Shown: positions 24,606 to 33,351 of the stretch, one piece after another | Position numbering within the stretch: position 1 is the stretch's first letter | Layout of the letters: each line of letters opens with the position of its first letter | From: JBAIYU01 sp036763085 | Lineage (GTDB): Bacteria > Bacillota > Negativicutes > DSM-1736 > Dendrosporobacteraceae | Length of the DNA stretch: 64,000 nucleotides | Assembly: GCF_036763085.1 (NCBI RefSeq) | Contig: NZ_JBAIYU010000032.1 | Coordinates: 62,001 to 126,000 of the forward strand | Reading direction: 5' to 3' | Notes under the pieces: generated by a model | Database searches by the model: none | Told to the model about the DNA's origin: nothing | The model's input: only the letters and a program-made list of their open reading frames with translations | Position numbers and translations under genes: made by a program

Positions 24606-25458
24606 TTTTATCCCCCAAGGCTGTAATAATGGTTGTAACAGCTTCTTCTACCGATAGAACATTATTATCTACAGCTAATCCTCGGTCTTTTAGCTTACCT
24701 AAGAGCGCAGTAACAGGCGGTACATCTACTCCTGCCGCTTTTAGCTTTTCAGGATTTTTAAATACTTCCTGCGGGCTGCCATCCATTAGTACTTTTCCGC
24801 CATTCATCACTATAAGCCTAGTTGCCATTTTAGCGACATCTTCCATGTTATGCGAAACTAAAATTACCGTGATTCCTGATGATTTATATAACTGTATTAT
24901 TTCGCCGAATATTTCATCACGTCCCCTTGGATCTAATCCGGCGGACGGCTCATCCAAAATGAGATACTGTGGCTCAAGTGCAATAACCCCAGCAATCGCT
25001 ACACGGCGCATTTGTCCGCCGCTTAAATGAAACGGAGAACGCTTAGCATATGTTTCAAAGTCTAAACCGACAAAATTCATTGCTCGGCGAATTCGCGAGT
25101 CAACCTCTTCTTCACTCAGTCCAAGGTTTCGCGGTCCAAAGGCTATATCTTCGTATATAGTCTCTTCAAACAGCTGGTGCTCTGGGTATTGAAATACCAT
25201 ACCAACTTTTCTTCTTGCGATCTTTGCATCTGATTTTTTGGCGTGTAAATTTATTTCGTCGACAGTTACTGTACCTGTTGTCGGCTTGAGAAGTCCATTT
25301 AAATGCTGGACCAACGTGGACTTACCTGAGCCGGTATGACCGATAATTGCAACAAATTCGCCGCTGTTAATCTCAAGATTAATATTGTGGAGCGCAGTAC
25401 GCTCGAACGGAGTTTTGGGCATATATGTATAAGTGACATCTTTTAGAACTATTGACAT
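24598..25458 (-). CDS. ecfA2: Energy-coupling factor transporter ATPase EcfA2
   Basis: ABC ATPase of the ECF module. Walker A GHTGSGKST is at 40-48, the Q-loop FQYPEHQLFEE follows, the signature is LSGGQMRRVAIAG, and Walker B is YLILDEPSAGLD. FQYPEHQLF is the usual EcfA2 form, whereas EcfA1 has FQNPDNQ. The ATG overlaps ecfA1 by ten bases. Length 286 is normal. Confidence 0.95.
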   Translation of the reverse strand: MSIVLKDVTYTYMPKTPFERTALHNINLEINSGEFVAIIGHTGSGKSTLVQHLNGLLKPTTGTVTVDEINLHAKKSDAKIARRKVGMVFQYPEHQLFEETIYEDIAFGPRNLGLSEEEVDSRIRRAMNFVGLDFETYAKRSPFHLSGGQMRRVAIAGVIALEPQYLILDEPSAGLDPRGRDEIFGEIIQLYKSSGITVILVSHNMEDVAKMATRLIVMNGGKVLMDGSPQEVFKNPEKLKAAGVDVPPVTALLGKLKDRGLAVDNNVLSVEEAVTTIITALGDKNA

Positions 25459-26282
25459 AATGCCACCACCAACTCATCGTCTGTAATAATTTTATCAGGT
25501 ATAGCAAAATTTGCGTCACGTAACCGCTCTGCTACCTCAGCAGCGATTGGAACATCAAGACCAAGTTCCTTCAGCATTTTGACTTCATTAAAAACTTCAT
25601 TTGGTTTTCCAGTATGAATAATCTTGCCTTGATTCATAACAACTACCTTATCGGCTGCTGCAGCCTCTTCCATGAAGTGGGTAATATATATTACCGTTAT
25701 CCCTGATTTAGCATGTAACTCTCTTACAGTCTGAAGTACTTCCTGACGCCCCTGTGGGTCAAGCATGGCGGTAGGCTCATCTAATACCAGACATTTTGAC
25801 TGCATAGCAAGCACACCTGCAATTGCAATTCGCTGCTTCTGACCGCCAGACAGCAAATGAGGGCCATGGAGGCGATAGTTTGTCATTCCTACCATCTCAA
25901 GTGCCTTATCTACACGCTTGGCTATTTCAGTTGGAGCCACGCCTAAGTTTTCGGGACCAAACGCAACATCTTCTTCTACAACTGTCGCTACAAGCTGGTT
26001 ATCAGGATTCTGAAACACCATCCCAACAATCTGACGTATGTCCCACAAGTTCTTTGAATCATTAGTACTCATACCATTAACTAAACACTCTCCACTTGTC
26101 GGTAATAACAAGGCGTTAAAATGCTTAGCTAAAGTAGACTTGCCAGAGCCATTTGTGCCAATAATAGCAACAAACTCCCCGGCCTTAATTGTTAAGTTTA
26201 TATTATCAAGTGCCAGCGTCTCTCCCTCATTTTGAGTAGTATACGCATGGCACAAATTTTCAACCTTAATAAAATCTCCCAT
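25449..26282 (-). CDS. ecfA1: Energy-coupling factor transporter ATPase EcfA1
   Basis: Partner ABC ATPase of the ECF module. Walker A GTNGSGKST is at 42-50, the Q-loop is FQNPDNQLVATVVEEDVAFGPENLG, and the signature is LSGGQKQRIAIAG with Walker B CLVLDEPTAMLD. ATG at 26282 follows GAGGAG. It heads the ecfA1-ecfA2-ecfT-truA set, just after rplQ as in Bacillus, but here a palindromic repeat and a hairpin lie in between. Confidence 0.95.
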   Translation of the reverse strand: MGDFIKVENLCHAYTTQNEGETLALDNINLTIKAGEFVAIIGTNGSGKSTLAKHFNALLLPTSGECLVNGMSTNDSKNLWDIRQIVGMVFQNPDNQLVATVVEEDVAFGPENLGVAPTEIAKRVDKALEMVGMTNYRLHGPHLLSGGQKQRIAIAGVLAMQSKCLVLDEPTAMLDPQGRQEVLQTVRELHAKSGITVIYITHFMEEAAAADKVVVMNQGKIIHTGKPNEVFNEVKMLKELGLDVPIAAEVAERLRDANFAIPDKIITDDELVVALCQ

Positions 26283-26313
26283 AATCTAGCTCCTCATATT
26301 AAAGCTAACGTTT

Positions 26314-26424
26314 TTTAACACGAAGTACGCAAAGGACTCAAAGGGCTCGCAAAGGAATTACCACGCGATAATTATCGCGTTTTTATTGCGTACCCTTCGC
26401 GTACTTCGAGTACTTTGTGTTAAA
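26314..26424. repeat. Palindromic intergenic repeat, copy 2
   Basis: Two 39-base arms (26314-26352 and 26386-26424) are inverted repeats with 31 of 39 matches. The core CGCGATAATTATCGCG (26364-26379) is a perfect 16-base palindrome, nearly the same as in copy 1. The arms have drifted away from copy 1 (GAAGTACG, CAAAGGACT) but keep the same 9-base rhythm and the TTAACAC end. It sits between rplQ and ecfA1. Confidence 0.85.
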
Positions 26425-26448
26425 TATTAATTTATTACGTACAACGAT

Positions 26449-26473
26449 AAAGGCGACCCTGATGGTCGCCTTT
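26449..26473 (-). terminator. Terminator-like hairpin after rplQ
   Basis: AAAGGCGACC and GGTCGCCTTT pair around a five-base loop, seven bases after the rplQ stop. The stem ends in TTT but the T-run does not continue on the minus strand, so termination may be partial. Confidence 0.7.
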
Positions 26474-26479
26474 CATTTA

Positions 26480-26818
26480 TTACACCAATTCTAGTATTGC
26501 CATCGGCGCAGCGTCGCCGCGGCGGGGTCCAAGTTTAAGAATACGAGTGTATCCGCCTTGACGATTATTATATTTAGGTGCAATAGTATCGAACAGTTTT
26601 TTAGTGACTTCTTCGTCCACGAGCTGTGATAAAACCTGACGGCGAGCATGTAAGTCGCCGCGCTTAGCTAAAGTAATTAATTGTTCAGCAAGACCGCTGA
26701 TTTCTTTAGCTTTAGCCTCAGTTGTTTCAATACGCTCGTACGAAAAGAAGGAAGTCAAAATACTGCGAAACAGCGCTTTACGTGCGCTTGAGTCACGTCC
26801 TAACTTTCTGTAGGCCAT
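26480..26818 (-). CDS. rplQ: 50S ribosomal protein L17
   Basis: Large-subunit protein near the tunnel exit, 112 residues. It opens MAYRKLGRDSSARKALFRSI and ends RILKLGPRRGDAAPMAILELV, both diagnostic. The last gene of the alpha operon, 14 bases after rpoA. ATG at 26818 follows GGAGG. A terminator-like hairpin follows. Confidence 0.98.
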   Translation of the reverse strand: MAYRKLGRDSSARKALFRSILTSFFSYERIETTEAKAKEISGLAEQLITLAKRGDLHARRQVLSQLVDEEVTKKLFDTIAPKYNNRQGGYTRILKLGPRRGDAAPMAILELV

Positions 26819-26832
26819 AATCTTCCCTCCTC

Positions 26833-27792
26833 CTACTCTTCAAATTCAACAAGTGATAACCCAAGCTCATCGAGCTTTTTCTTCACTTCTTCAAGTGATT
26901 TACGTCCTAGGTTACGCACTTTCATCATGTCTTCTTCGCTCTTTTGGGCTAATTCAGCTACTGTGTTAATGCCAGCCCGTTTCAAGCAGTTATAGGAACG
27001 AACTGAAAGATCCAAGTCTTCAATTGTCATTTCCAAGGTTTTGGAAACACTGGATTCTGGTGCCTCAGTGAACGTTCCTTCAGTTCCTTCGTCTTCCGGA
27101 GGAGCGCCAGCCATGTTCTGGAACAGTCTGAGATGAGCAATCATAATGCTAGAAGCTTTGCTGACTGCCTCTTCAGGTCTCATGCTGCCATCAGTCCATA
27201 ACTCCAGCGTAAGTTTGTCGTAATCTGTGACGTTACCGACACGAGTATCAGTTACACTATAGTTAACTCTCTGGATTGGCGAAAAAATGGAATCAATCGG
27301 AATAATGCCGATTACATGATCGGTTTTCTTATTCTTGTCTGCTGGTACATAGCCACGACCACGCTCAACGGTGATTTCCATTTTTAGCGAGCCGCTAGCA
27401 TCTACAGTTGCCAAATGCAATTCCGGGTTAAGTATCTCGACATCAGGGTCCGTGATTATATCGCCGGCTGTAACTGCTTTTTCGCCTTGAACATCAACCC
27501 GTAAAATTTTTGGCTCATCACAATGCATTTTTAAGCACAATGATTTGAAATTTAAAATAATGTCAGTAACGTCTTCCCGAACGCCGGGAATTGTAGAAAA
27601 CTCATGAAGTACGCCTTCAATTTTAACAGATGTTACGGCAGCGCCTTGCAGTGATGAAAGAAGTATTCGGCGCAAGCTATTACCAAGCGTGGTTCCATAA
27701 CCGCGCTCTAAAGGTTCGCAAACAAATTTGCCATATCGGCTGTCTTCACTTATTTCTACTATCTCGATTTTCGGTTTTTCGATTTCGATCAT
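26833..27792 (-). CDS. rpoA: RNA polymerase alpha subunit
   Basis: The 319-residue alpha subunit. The N-terminal dimerisation domain (to about residue 230) contains ERGYGTTLGNSLRRILLSSL, the assembly motif. An acidic linker follows (PPEDEGTEGTF), then the C-terminal DNA- and activator-binding domain with SYNCLKRAGI and VRNLGRKSLEEVKKKL. ATG at 27792 follows GAGGAGG. Part of rpmJ-rpsM-rpsK-rpsD-rpoA-rplQ. Confidence 0.98.
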   Translation of the reverse strand: MIEIEKPKIEIVEISEDSRYGKFVCEPLERGYGTTLGNSLRRILLSSLQGAAVTSVKIEGVLHEFSTIPGVREDVTDIILNFKSLCLKMHCDEPKILRVDVQGEKAVTAGDIITDPDVEILNPELHLATVDASGSLKMEITVERGRGYVPADKNKKTDHVIGIIPIDSIFSPIQRVNYSVTDTRVGNVTDYDKLTLELWTDGSMRPEEAVSKASSIMIAHLRLFQNMAGAPPEDEGTEGTFTEAPESSVSKTLEMTIEDLDLSVRSYNCLKRAGINTVAELAQKSEEDMMKVRNLGRKSLEEVKKKLDELGLSLVEFEE

Positions 27793-27858
27793 CTGGAATA
27801 ACCCTCCTCATTTGTGCGCACTACTTAAGTCACGCCATAACCCACGGCTGAGGGCGTA

Positions 27859-28485
27859 TTATCTGGAGTACAATTCAACGATCAGATGCTCTTGGATAGG
27901 AGTATCAATTTCATCTCGGCTAGGGTAGCGTACAACTTTACCGCTCATATCTTCAGCTGAAACTTCTAACCACATTGGAGCAGTCTTGTGACCGATAGCT
28001 TCAAAAATTTGTTTAACAAGCGGTGACTCTTTGCTGGCTTCATGTACTTGAATAACATCGCCTGGCTTAATTAGGTAAGATGGAATATCAACACGACGTC
28101 CGTTGACAGTGAAATGTCCATGACGTACAAGCTGTCTAGCTTGAGTACGGCTTACGGCAAAACCTAAGCGATACACAACGTTATCCAATCTTCTTTCTAA
28201 TAATACAAGCAAGTTTTCACCAGTAATACCTTTTTGACGATCAGCCTTTTCAAAATAAGCATGGAATTGGCGTTCTAGAATGCCGTATGAACGACGAGCT
28301 TTTTGCTTTTCTCTAAGCTGAATGCCATATTCTGAAACCTTTTTGCGGGCTTGACCATGCTGACCAGGAGCATAGCTGCGTTTTGTGAACGCGCATTTAT
28401 CGCTATAACATTTATCGCCTTTAAGATACAATTTTGCACCTTCACGACGGCAAAGTCTACAAACAGGACCTATATATCTTGCCAT
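27859..28485 (-). CDS. rpsD: 30S ribosomal protein S4 (zinc form)
   Basis: 16S rRNA-binding assembly protein, 208 residues. Cys9, 12, 26 and 31 make a zinc site, so this is the Cys-plus form. The S4 RNA-binding domain follows with RLDNVVYRLGFAVSRTQARQLVRHGHFTVNGRRV. In Bacillus S4 represses its own gene; here it lies within the alpha operon between rpsK (25 bases) and rpoA (66 bases). A start at ATG 28485 follows GGGAGGTG. Confidence 0.98.
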   Translation of the reverse strand: MARYIGPVCRLCRREGAKLYLKGDKCYSDKCAFTKRSYAPGQHGQARKKVSEYGIQLREKQKARRSYGILERQFHAYFEKADRQKGITGENLLVLLERRLDNVVYRLGFAVSRTQARQLVRHGHFTVNGRRVDIPSYLIKPGDVIQVHEASKESPLVKQIFEAIGHKTAPMWLEVSAEDMSGKVVRYPSRDEIDTPIQEHLIVELYSR

Positions 28486-28510
28486 TCTCGTTCAACACCT
28501 CCCGAAATTC

Positions 28511-28903
28511 TTATACTCTTCTGCGCTTCGGCGGACGGCAGCCATTATGAGGAATTGGAGTAACGTCTTTAATTAAGTTAACTTCCAAACCAGCAGCTTG
28601 AAGTGATCTAATTGCTGCCTCACGGCCTGATCCAGGACCTTTAACAAATACTTCGACTTGTTTTAGGCCATGCTCCATTGCTGCTTTAGCCGCTGTTTCA
28701 GCAGCCATTTGAGCAGCAAAAGGAGTGCTTTTACGGGAACCTCTGAAGCCAAGGCCGCCTGCGCTAGCCCAGGACAACGCATTCCCCTTTGTATCGGTAA
28801 TTGTAACAATTGTATTGTTGAAAGTTGAGCGAATATGAGCTATGCCATGCTCAATATTTTTACGCTCTTTTCTTTTTGGTCTAACAACTTTTTTAGCTAC
28901 CAA
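28511..28903 (-). CDS. rpsK: 30S ribosomal protein S11
   Basis: Platform protein of the small subunit, 130 residues. SWASAGGLGFRGSRKSTPFAAQ and the C-terminal PIPHNGCRPPKRRRV are diagnostic. The start is a TTG at 28903, seven or more bases after GGGAGGG; there is no ATG or GTG before the conserved part. It lies 14 bases after rpsM. TTG starts recur in this ribosomal block. Confidence 0.97.
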   Translation of the reverse strand: MVAKKVVRPKRKERKNIEHGIAHIRSTFNNTIVTITDTKGNALSWASAGGLGFRGSRKSTPFAAQMAAETAAKAAMEHGLKQVEVFVKGPGSGREAAIRSLQAAGLEVNLIKDVTPIPHNGCRPPKRRRV

Positions 28904-28917
28904 AGATTATCCCTCCC

Positions 28918-29289
28918 TTACTTTTTCTTCTTAGCACCAACAGTTCTCTTCGGACCCTTACGAGTACGCGCGTTGGTTTTAGTTCTTTGACCACGAACAG
29001 GAAGTCCCATACGATGTCTTTTGCCGCGATATGAACCAATTTCAATTAAACGTTTAATATTAAGTGATTCTTCGCGACGCAAATCGCCTTCAACTCGATA
29101 GTTCTTATCGATGGTTTCACGAAGTTTAGAAACTTCTTCTTCTGTTAAATCACGGGTCCGGGTATCGGGATTAATACCAGTAGCAGCCATAATTTGTTTT
29201 GAATAAGTCAGGCCAATACCATAAATATATGTTAAAGCAATCTCAATTCTCTTATCGCGTGGTAAATCTACGCCGGCAATACGTGCCAT
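28918..29289 (-). CDS. rpsM: 30S ribosomal protein S13
   Basis: Head protein touching the P-site tRNA and L5, 123 residues. It opens MARIAGVDLPRDKRIEIALTYIYGIG and ends RTRKGPKRTVGAKKKK; GLPVRGQRTKTNAR is the conserved RNA-binding end. ATG at 29289. It follows rpmJ by 14 bases. Confidence 0.98.
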   Translation of the reverse strand: MARIAGVDLPRDKRIEIALTYIYGIGLTYSKQIMAATGINPDTRTRDLTEEEVSKLRETIDKNYRVEGDLRREESLNIKRLIEIGSYRGKRHRMGLPVRGQRTKTNARTRKGPKRTVGAKKKK

Positions 29290-29303
29290 GTATCGTCCAC
29301 CCC

Positions 29304-29417
29304 CTAACCTTGTTTTTGTTTATGTTTGGGATTTTCACAAATCACCATTACGTTACCATGACGCTTAATAACTTTGCATTTCTCACAAATGGGCTTGACC
29401 GATGGTCTCACTTTCAT
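29304..29417 (-). CDS. rpmJ: 50S ribosomal protein L36 (zinc form)
   Basis: A 37-residue protein beginning MKVRPSVKPICEKC. Cys11, Cys14, Cys27 and His32 form the CX2C...CX4H zinc ribbon that marks the Cys-plus L36. ATG at 29417 follows AAGGAGG at nine bases. It lies between infA and rpsM, its standard place. Confidence 0.97.
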   Translation of the reverse strand: MKVRPSVKPICEKCKVIKRHGNVMVICENPKHKQKQG

Positions 29418-29492
29418 TTGCCTTGTCCTCCTTTTCCTGCATTGCCTATTTCATGTTGGTGATATCCGTCCATCAGCCAACATCAATAAGTG

Positions 29493-29711
29493 CTATTTGA
29501 AACGGTAGGTAATCCGGCCGCGTTTTAAATCATATGGCGTTAGTTCTACAGTAACCTTATCTCCTGGAAGAATACGAATGAAATTCATTCGAATCTTTCC
29601 AGAAACGTGCGCCAATACGACATGCCCATTTTCCAGTTCAACCTGGAACATAGCATTAGGCAGGGCTTCGATAACCTTACCTTCTACCTCAATTACATCT
29701 TGTTTGGACAT
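29493..29711 (-). CDS. infA: Translation initiation factor IF-1
   Basis: A 72-residue S1-fold protein that occupies the A site during initiation. It opens MSKQDVIEVEGKVIEALPNAMF and ends TPYDLKRGRITYRFK, both diagnostic. ATG at 29711 follows AGGAGGG; in-frame codons further upstream overlap the KOW gene and were ignored. It lies 25 bases after the KOW gene. Confidence 0.98.
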   Translation of the reverse strand: MSKQDVIEVEGKVIEALPNAMFQVELENGHVVLAHVSGKIRMNFIRILPGDKVTVELTPYDLKRGRITYRFK

Positions 29712-29736
29712 TGAGATATCCCTCCTCGTCCGCTTA

Positions 29737-30015
29737 TCACAGATTATCCGGTGTGCAATTTGCGATAGCCTGGCGGATGTCTTCATCAGTAACCTTTATG
29801 TTATTATGAAGTTTTTCCGCCAACGCCTCAGCAACTAGTTTATAAACTTTGACATGCCGAATATTTTTTTTCTTGGGCTTTATGACACTACGTTCTCGGC
29901 CATCTGCCAGCAAAACATATTTGTCAGTGATCCCTATGACCAAATAAGGATGACCAGTATCACGCCCCGCATTACTTTTAACTAATTGACCGATTGAAAT
30001 ATGGTGGGCTGACAA
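29737..30015 (-). CDS. KOW-domain RNA-binding protein, L14e-like
   Basis: A 92-residue protein related to the archaeal/eukaryal L14e group by its KOW motif: IGQLVKSNAGRDTGHPYLVIGITDKYVLLADGRERSV at about residues 8-44. The rest is basic and helical (KPKKKNIRHVKVYKL). Start is TTG at 30015, with GGAGG eight bases upstream. It sits between map and infA, where many Firmicutes keep such a gene. Its role is presumably ribosome or RNA binding, but no function is established. Confidence 0.85.
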   Translation of the reverse strand: MSAHHISIGQLVKSNAGRDTGHPYLVIGITDKYVLLADGRERSVIKPKKKNIRHVKVYKLVAEALAEKLHNNIKVTDEDIRQAIANCTPDNL

Positions 30016-30027
30016 GACAGTCGCCTC

Positions 30028-30774
30028 CTAGAGCTTGGTCAGAATTTCCGGCTTATCATCAGTAATAGCTATGGTATGTTCAAAATGCGCAGAATACTTG
30101 CCGTCTGCTGTCACAACTGTCCACCCATCAGCAAGAGTTTTTACCTCATGTGTGCCCAGGTTGATCATCGGCTCTATCGCTAATGTCATACCAGTTTTTA
30201 ATCGTGGGCCGCGGCCGGGATTGCCGTAATTTGGTACCTGAGGGTCTTCATGCATTTTCCTGCCAATGCCATGCCCAACATAGTCACGTACCACACCATA
30301 TCCATATCCTTCTGCATATGATTGTATGGCATGAGAAATGTCACCAAGACGGTTACCAGCAATTGCTTTTTCAATGCCTTTATACAAAGACTGTTCAGTA
30401 ACCTCTAAAAGTTTCTGTACCTCGGCATCTACATCACCTACGGCAACAGTAACTGCGGCATCACCATTATATCCATTTATTACCGCTCCAATGTCAATAC
30501 TGACATTATCTCCATTTTTTAGCTTATTTAAACCTGGAATTCCATGAACAACTTGTTCATTTATCGAAGAGCAAATATTACCTGGAAAACCGCCATATCC
30601 CTTGAAAGCGGGAATAGCACCGCGGCTTTTTATATAGTTTTCGGCGACTGTATCAAGTTCGAGAGTTGTTACACCAGGCTTCACGGCTTTTTTCACCTCA
30701 GCATGGGCCCCGGCCACTACCCGGCCAGCATCTCGCATATACGAGATTTCTCGATCTGATTTGAGGATAATCAT
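30028..30774 (-). CDS. map: Methionine aminopeptidase, type I
   Basis: Removes N-terminal methionine from new proteins. His77, Asp94, Asp105, His168, Glu201 and Glu231 are the expected substrate and metal ligands. Length 248 with no N-terminal zinc finger is the bacterial type Ia. It follows adk with a one-base gap and precedes the KOW gene by 12 bases. Confidence 0.97.
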   Translation of the reverse strand: MIILKSDREISYMRDAGRVVAGAHAEVKKAVKPGVTTLELDTVAENYIKSRGAIPAFKGYGGFPGNICSSINEQVVHGIPGLNKLKNGDNVSIDIGAVINGYNGDAAVTVAVGDVDAEVQKLLEVTEQSLYKGIEKAIAGNRLGDISHAIQSYAEGYGYGVVRDYVGHGIGRKMHEDPQVPNYGNPGRGPRLKTGMTLAIEPMINLGTHEVKTLADGWTVVTADGKYSAHFEHTIAITDDKPEILTKL

Positions 30775-30775
30775 C

Positions 30776-31423
30776 CTATTCGCCCCTCAAGCTGGCAACA
30801 ATATCAGTTAAAACTTTATCGATTTTCTGCCTGCCGTCAATTTCTGTATATAAGCCCTTATCCTGGTAGTATTCAATGAGTGGCTGTGTCTGAGCGCTGT
30901 AAACAGATAAACGCTTAGTCATCGTTTCCTCACTGTCGTCTTCACGCTGATACAATTCCCCACTGCATTTATCGCAAGTGCCAGCAACACTGGTAGGATT
31001 AAATGTTATGTGATAAGTTGCACCGCAACTCTTGCAGATACGTCGGCCTGTGGCCCGGCTGATTAATTCATCAGCCGGAACACTTATATTTATTACGCGA
31101 TTAAGTTTTATTCCTAGCTCACCCAGCGTACTGTCAAGGGCATTAGCCTGCTCAATAGTACGAGGAAATCCGTCCAGAATAAAGCCTTTCTTGCAGTCTG
31201 ATTTAGCCAAACGTTCTTTAACAATACCGATTGTTACACTGTCAGGAACCAGTTGACCAGCATCCATACATGCTTTTGCTTGCTTGCCAAGTTCAGTTCC
31301 TTCTTTTACTGCTGCCCGAAACATATCTCCAGTAGAGATATGAGGAATATCGAACTTCTCGACTAGCATTGCCGCCTGGGTACCTTTACCGGCCCCTGGC
31401 GGTCCCATTAAAAGGATATACAT
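30776..31423 (-). CDS. adk: Adenylate kinase (zinc lid)
   Basis: Interconverts AMP, ADP and ATP. The P-loop GPPGAGKGTQ is at 8-17, DGFPRT at 84-89. The lid carries Cys130, Cys133, Cys150 and Cys153, so it binds zinc as in Gram-positive enzymes. Length 215 is the long-lid type. ATG at 31423. It lies 13 bases after secY. Confidence 0.98.
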   Translation of the reverse strand: MYILLMGPPGAGKGTQAAMLVEKFDIPHISTGDMFRAAVKEGTELGKQAKACMDAGQLVPDSVTIGIVKERLAKSDCKKGFILDGFPRTIEQANALDSTLGELGIKLNRVINISVPADELISRATGRRICKSCGATYHITFNPTSVAGTCDKCSGELYQREDDSEETMTKRLSVYSAQTQPLIEYYQDKGLYTEIDGRQKIDKVLTDIVASLRGE

Positions 31424-31436
31424 CGCGAGCTACCTC

Positions 31437-32693
31437 CTACTTCATGAAGCCTTGATAGTGGCGCATTAAGACCATAGCCTCGATTTGCTTCATTGTGTCA
31501 AGAGCTACGCCAACCACAATCAAGAGGGCGGTGCCGCCAAAATACACCCCTTGGATATTAGTCACTGCTGCCACAAAGTTCGGCAGAATGGCAATAAAAG
31601 CAAGAAACATTGCTCCGGCAAGTGTAATTCTGGTCATAACGCGGTCCAAATAGTCTGCAGTTGGTTTACCCGGGCGTAGTCCTGGAATAAAACCACCGTA
31701 TTTTTTCATGTTCTCTGCCATATCCGATATGTTCATAGTAACCGCAGTATAGAAATAAGTGAAGAATACAATTAAGAGCGCGTACAGAGTTGTCTGCAGC
31801 GGTGTCCCCCACTCAAACCATCCAGCTACAGTTTTTACCCAGGCAACATCAATAAACTGGGCAATGGTTACTGGGAACATCAGCACGGATGACGCAAAGA
31901 TTATTGGTATAACACCCGCTTGACATACTTTAAGCGGAATGTGTGTAGATTGACCGCCATACATTTTGCGACCAACTACGCGTTTTGCATATTGTACAGG
32001 TATTCTTCGCTGACCTTGCTGTACTAGTATAACGAATACAATCATGGCCAAAGCAATAATTACATACAACAGTACATTAAAATAATTTATAGTACCTGCT
32101 TGCAGATACTTAAACATTGTACTAATACTACCAGGCAATTGAGATACGATACCTGCAAAAATAATTAGCGAAATACCATTACCAATACCTTTTTCAGTAA
32201 TTTGCTCTCCTAACCACATTAGAAATGCAGTTCCGGCAGTGAGCGTTAATGCTATGAGCAAAATTGAGCCAATCCCCGGGTTAATTATGGCCGCTTTCAA
32301 TCCGAAAGCCATTCCAATGGCCTGAACAAAACCCAGCAGCACTGTACCGTAACGAGTGATCTGGGTAATTTTCTTTCGCCCTTCATCGCCTTCCTTAGCC
32401 CATTGCTCAAACTTAGGTACAACAACTGTTAGAAGCTGCATAATAATCGAAGCATTGATATAAGGCGTAATACTCATCGCAAACACTGAGAACTTACTTA
32501 ATGCACCACCTGAGAACATATCGAGCAATCCAAATAAGTTTCCACTAGTAAATAGCTGCTCGATAACGGCGGGATTGACGCCCGGAACGGGTATATGCGT
32601 GCCGGCACGAAACACTAAGAACATTGCCAGCGTAAATACAATCTTTTGTCTGAGCTCAGTTATCTTGAGTATATTGGACAGGGCTGAAAGCAC
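31437..32693 (-). CDS. secY: Preprotein translocase subunit SecY
   Basis: Core of the protein-export channel, 418 residues with ten membrane segments. The plug region GGALSKFSVFAMSITPYINASIIMQLL and the C-terminal cytoplasmic loop GFIPGLRPGKPTADYL are diagnostic. Start is GTG at 32693 after GAGGTG. It follows rplO by one base. SecE is encoded at 58261. Confidence 0.98.
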   Translation of the reverse strand: MLSALSNILKITELRQKIVFTLAMFLVFRAGTHIPVPGVNPAVIEQLFTSGNLFGLLDMFSGGALSKFSVFAMSITPYINASIIMQLLTVVVPKFEQWAKEGDEGRKKITQITRYGTVLLGFVQAIGMAFGLKAAIINPGIGSILLIALTLTAGTAFLMWLGEQITEKGIGNGISLIIFAGIVSQLPGSISTMFKYLQAGTINYFNVLLYVIIALAMIVFVILVQQGQRRIPVQYAKRVVGRKMYGGQSTHIPLKVCQAGVIPIIFASSVLMFPVTIAQFIDVAWVKTVAGWFEWGTPLQTTLYALLIVFFTYFYTAVTMNISDMAENMKKYGGFIPGLRPGKPTADYLDRVMTRITLAGAMFLAFIAILPNFVAAVTNIQGVYFGGTALLIVVGVALDTMKQIEAMVLMRHYQGFMK

Positions 32694-32694
32694 C

Positions 32695-33135
32695 TTAGAT
32701 CACCTCGACTTTTCCGCCAGCCGCTGTAATTTTTTCTGCAGCTGACTTGGTAAAGCCGTTGGCTACTACAGTAAGTGATTTCTCAAGCTCGCCATTACCT
32801 AAAATGCGAACGCCATCGCGTACATTTTTAAGTATGCCAGCTTCTATTAAAGCAACTGGATCTACAACAGCACCGTTATCAAAACGATTTAACTCGAAAA
32901 CGTTAACCTCAGCAAATTCTTTAGCAAATTTGTTGGTGAAACCGCGTTTCGGAAGTCTGCGGTAAATCGGCATCTGGCCGCCTTCAAATCCAGTACGAAC
33001 ACCACCGCCAGCACGGGCGTTTTGCCCTTTATGACCTTTACCGGCTGTTTTACCAAGACCGGAACCAAGACCACGACCGACGCGAGTACGTACTTTTTTA
33101 GATCCAGGGGCTGGAGCTAATTCGTGTAATTTCAT
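32695..33135 (-). CDS. rplO: 50S ribosomal protein L15
   Basis: Large-subunit assembly protein, 146 residues. It opens MKLHELAPAPGSKK followed by the glycine-rich RVGRGLGSGLGKTAGKGHKGQ, and QMPIYRRLPKRGF is typical. ATG at 33135 follows AAGGAGGT; an alternate start three codons earlier overlaps that site. Ends one base before secY. Confidence 0.98.
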   Translation of the reverse strand: MKLHELAPAPGSKKVRTRVGRGLGSGLGKTAGKGHKGQNARAGGGVRTGFEGGQMPIYRRLPKRGFTNKFAKEFAEVNVFELNRFDNGAVVDPVALIEAGILKNVRDGVRILGNGELEKSLTVVANGFTKSAAEKITAAGGKVEVI

Positions 33136-33153
33136 GCATAGCACCTCCTTGAA

Positions 33154-33339
33154 CTAGTCTTGCACTTCTTCAACACTAACAAGATGTTCTACTTTGCGGA
33201 CCATACCTCTGATAACCGCATTGTCATCTTGCACTACGAAACTATTTGTTTTACCTAAACCCAAAGCCCGAACAGTAGCACGTTGATCTTCAGGTCTGCC
33301 AATCAGGCTTCTGGTAAGAGTAATTTTCAGCTTTGCCAT
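33154..33339 (-). CDS. rpmD: 50S ribosomal protein L30
   Basis: A 61-residue large-subunit protein. LKITLTRSLIGRPEDQRATVRALGL is the conserved N-terminal half, and GMVRKVEHLVSVEE the end. It lies 12 bases after rpsE and 18 before rplO, its standard place in the spc operon. Confidence 0.97.
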   Translation of the reverse strand: MAKLKITLTRSLIGRPEDQRATVRALGLGKTNSFVVQDDNAVIRGMVRKVEHLVSVEEVQD

Positions 33340-33351
33340 TAAACTTCCTCC

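Noticed and set aside
21787..26424. The two palindromic repeats considered as a CRISPR array or transposon ends
   Set aside because: There are only two diverged copies 4.5 kb apart, no regular spacers, no transposase and no visible target duplication; the genes between are ordinary housekeeping genes.
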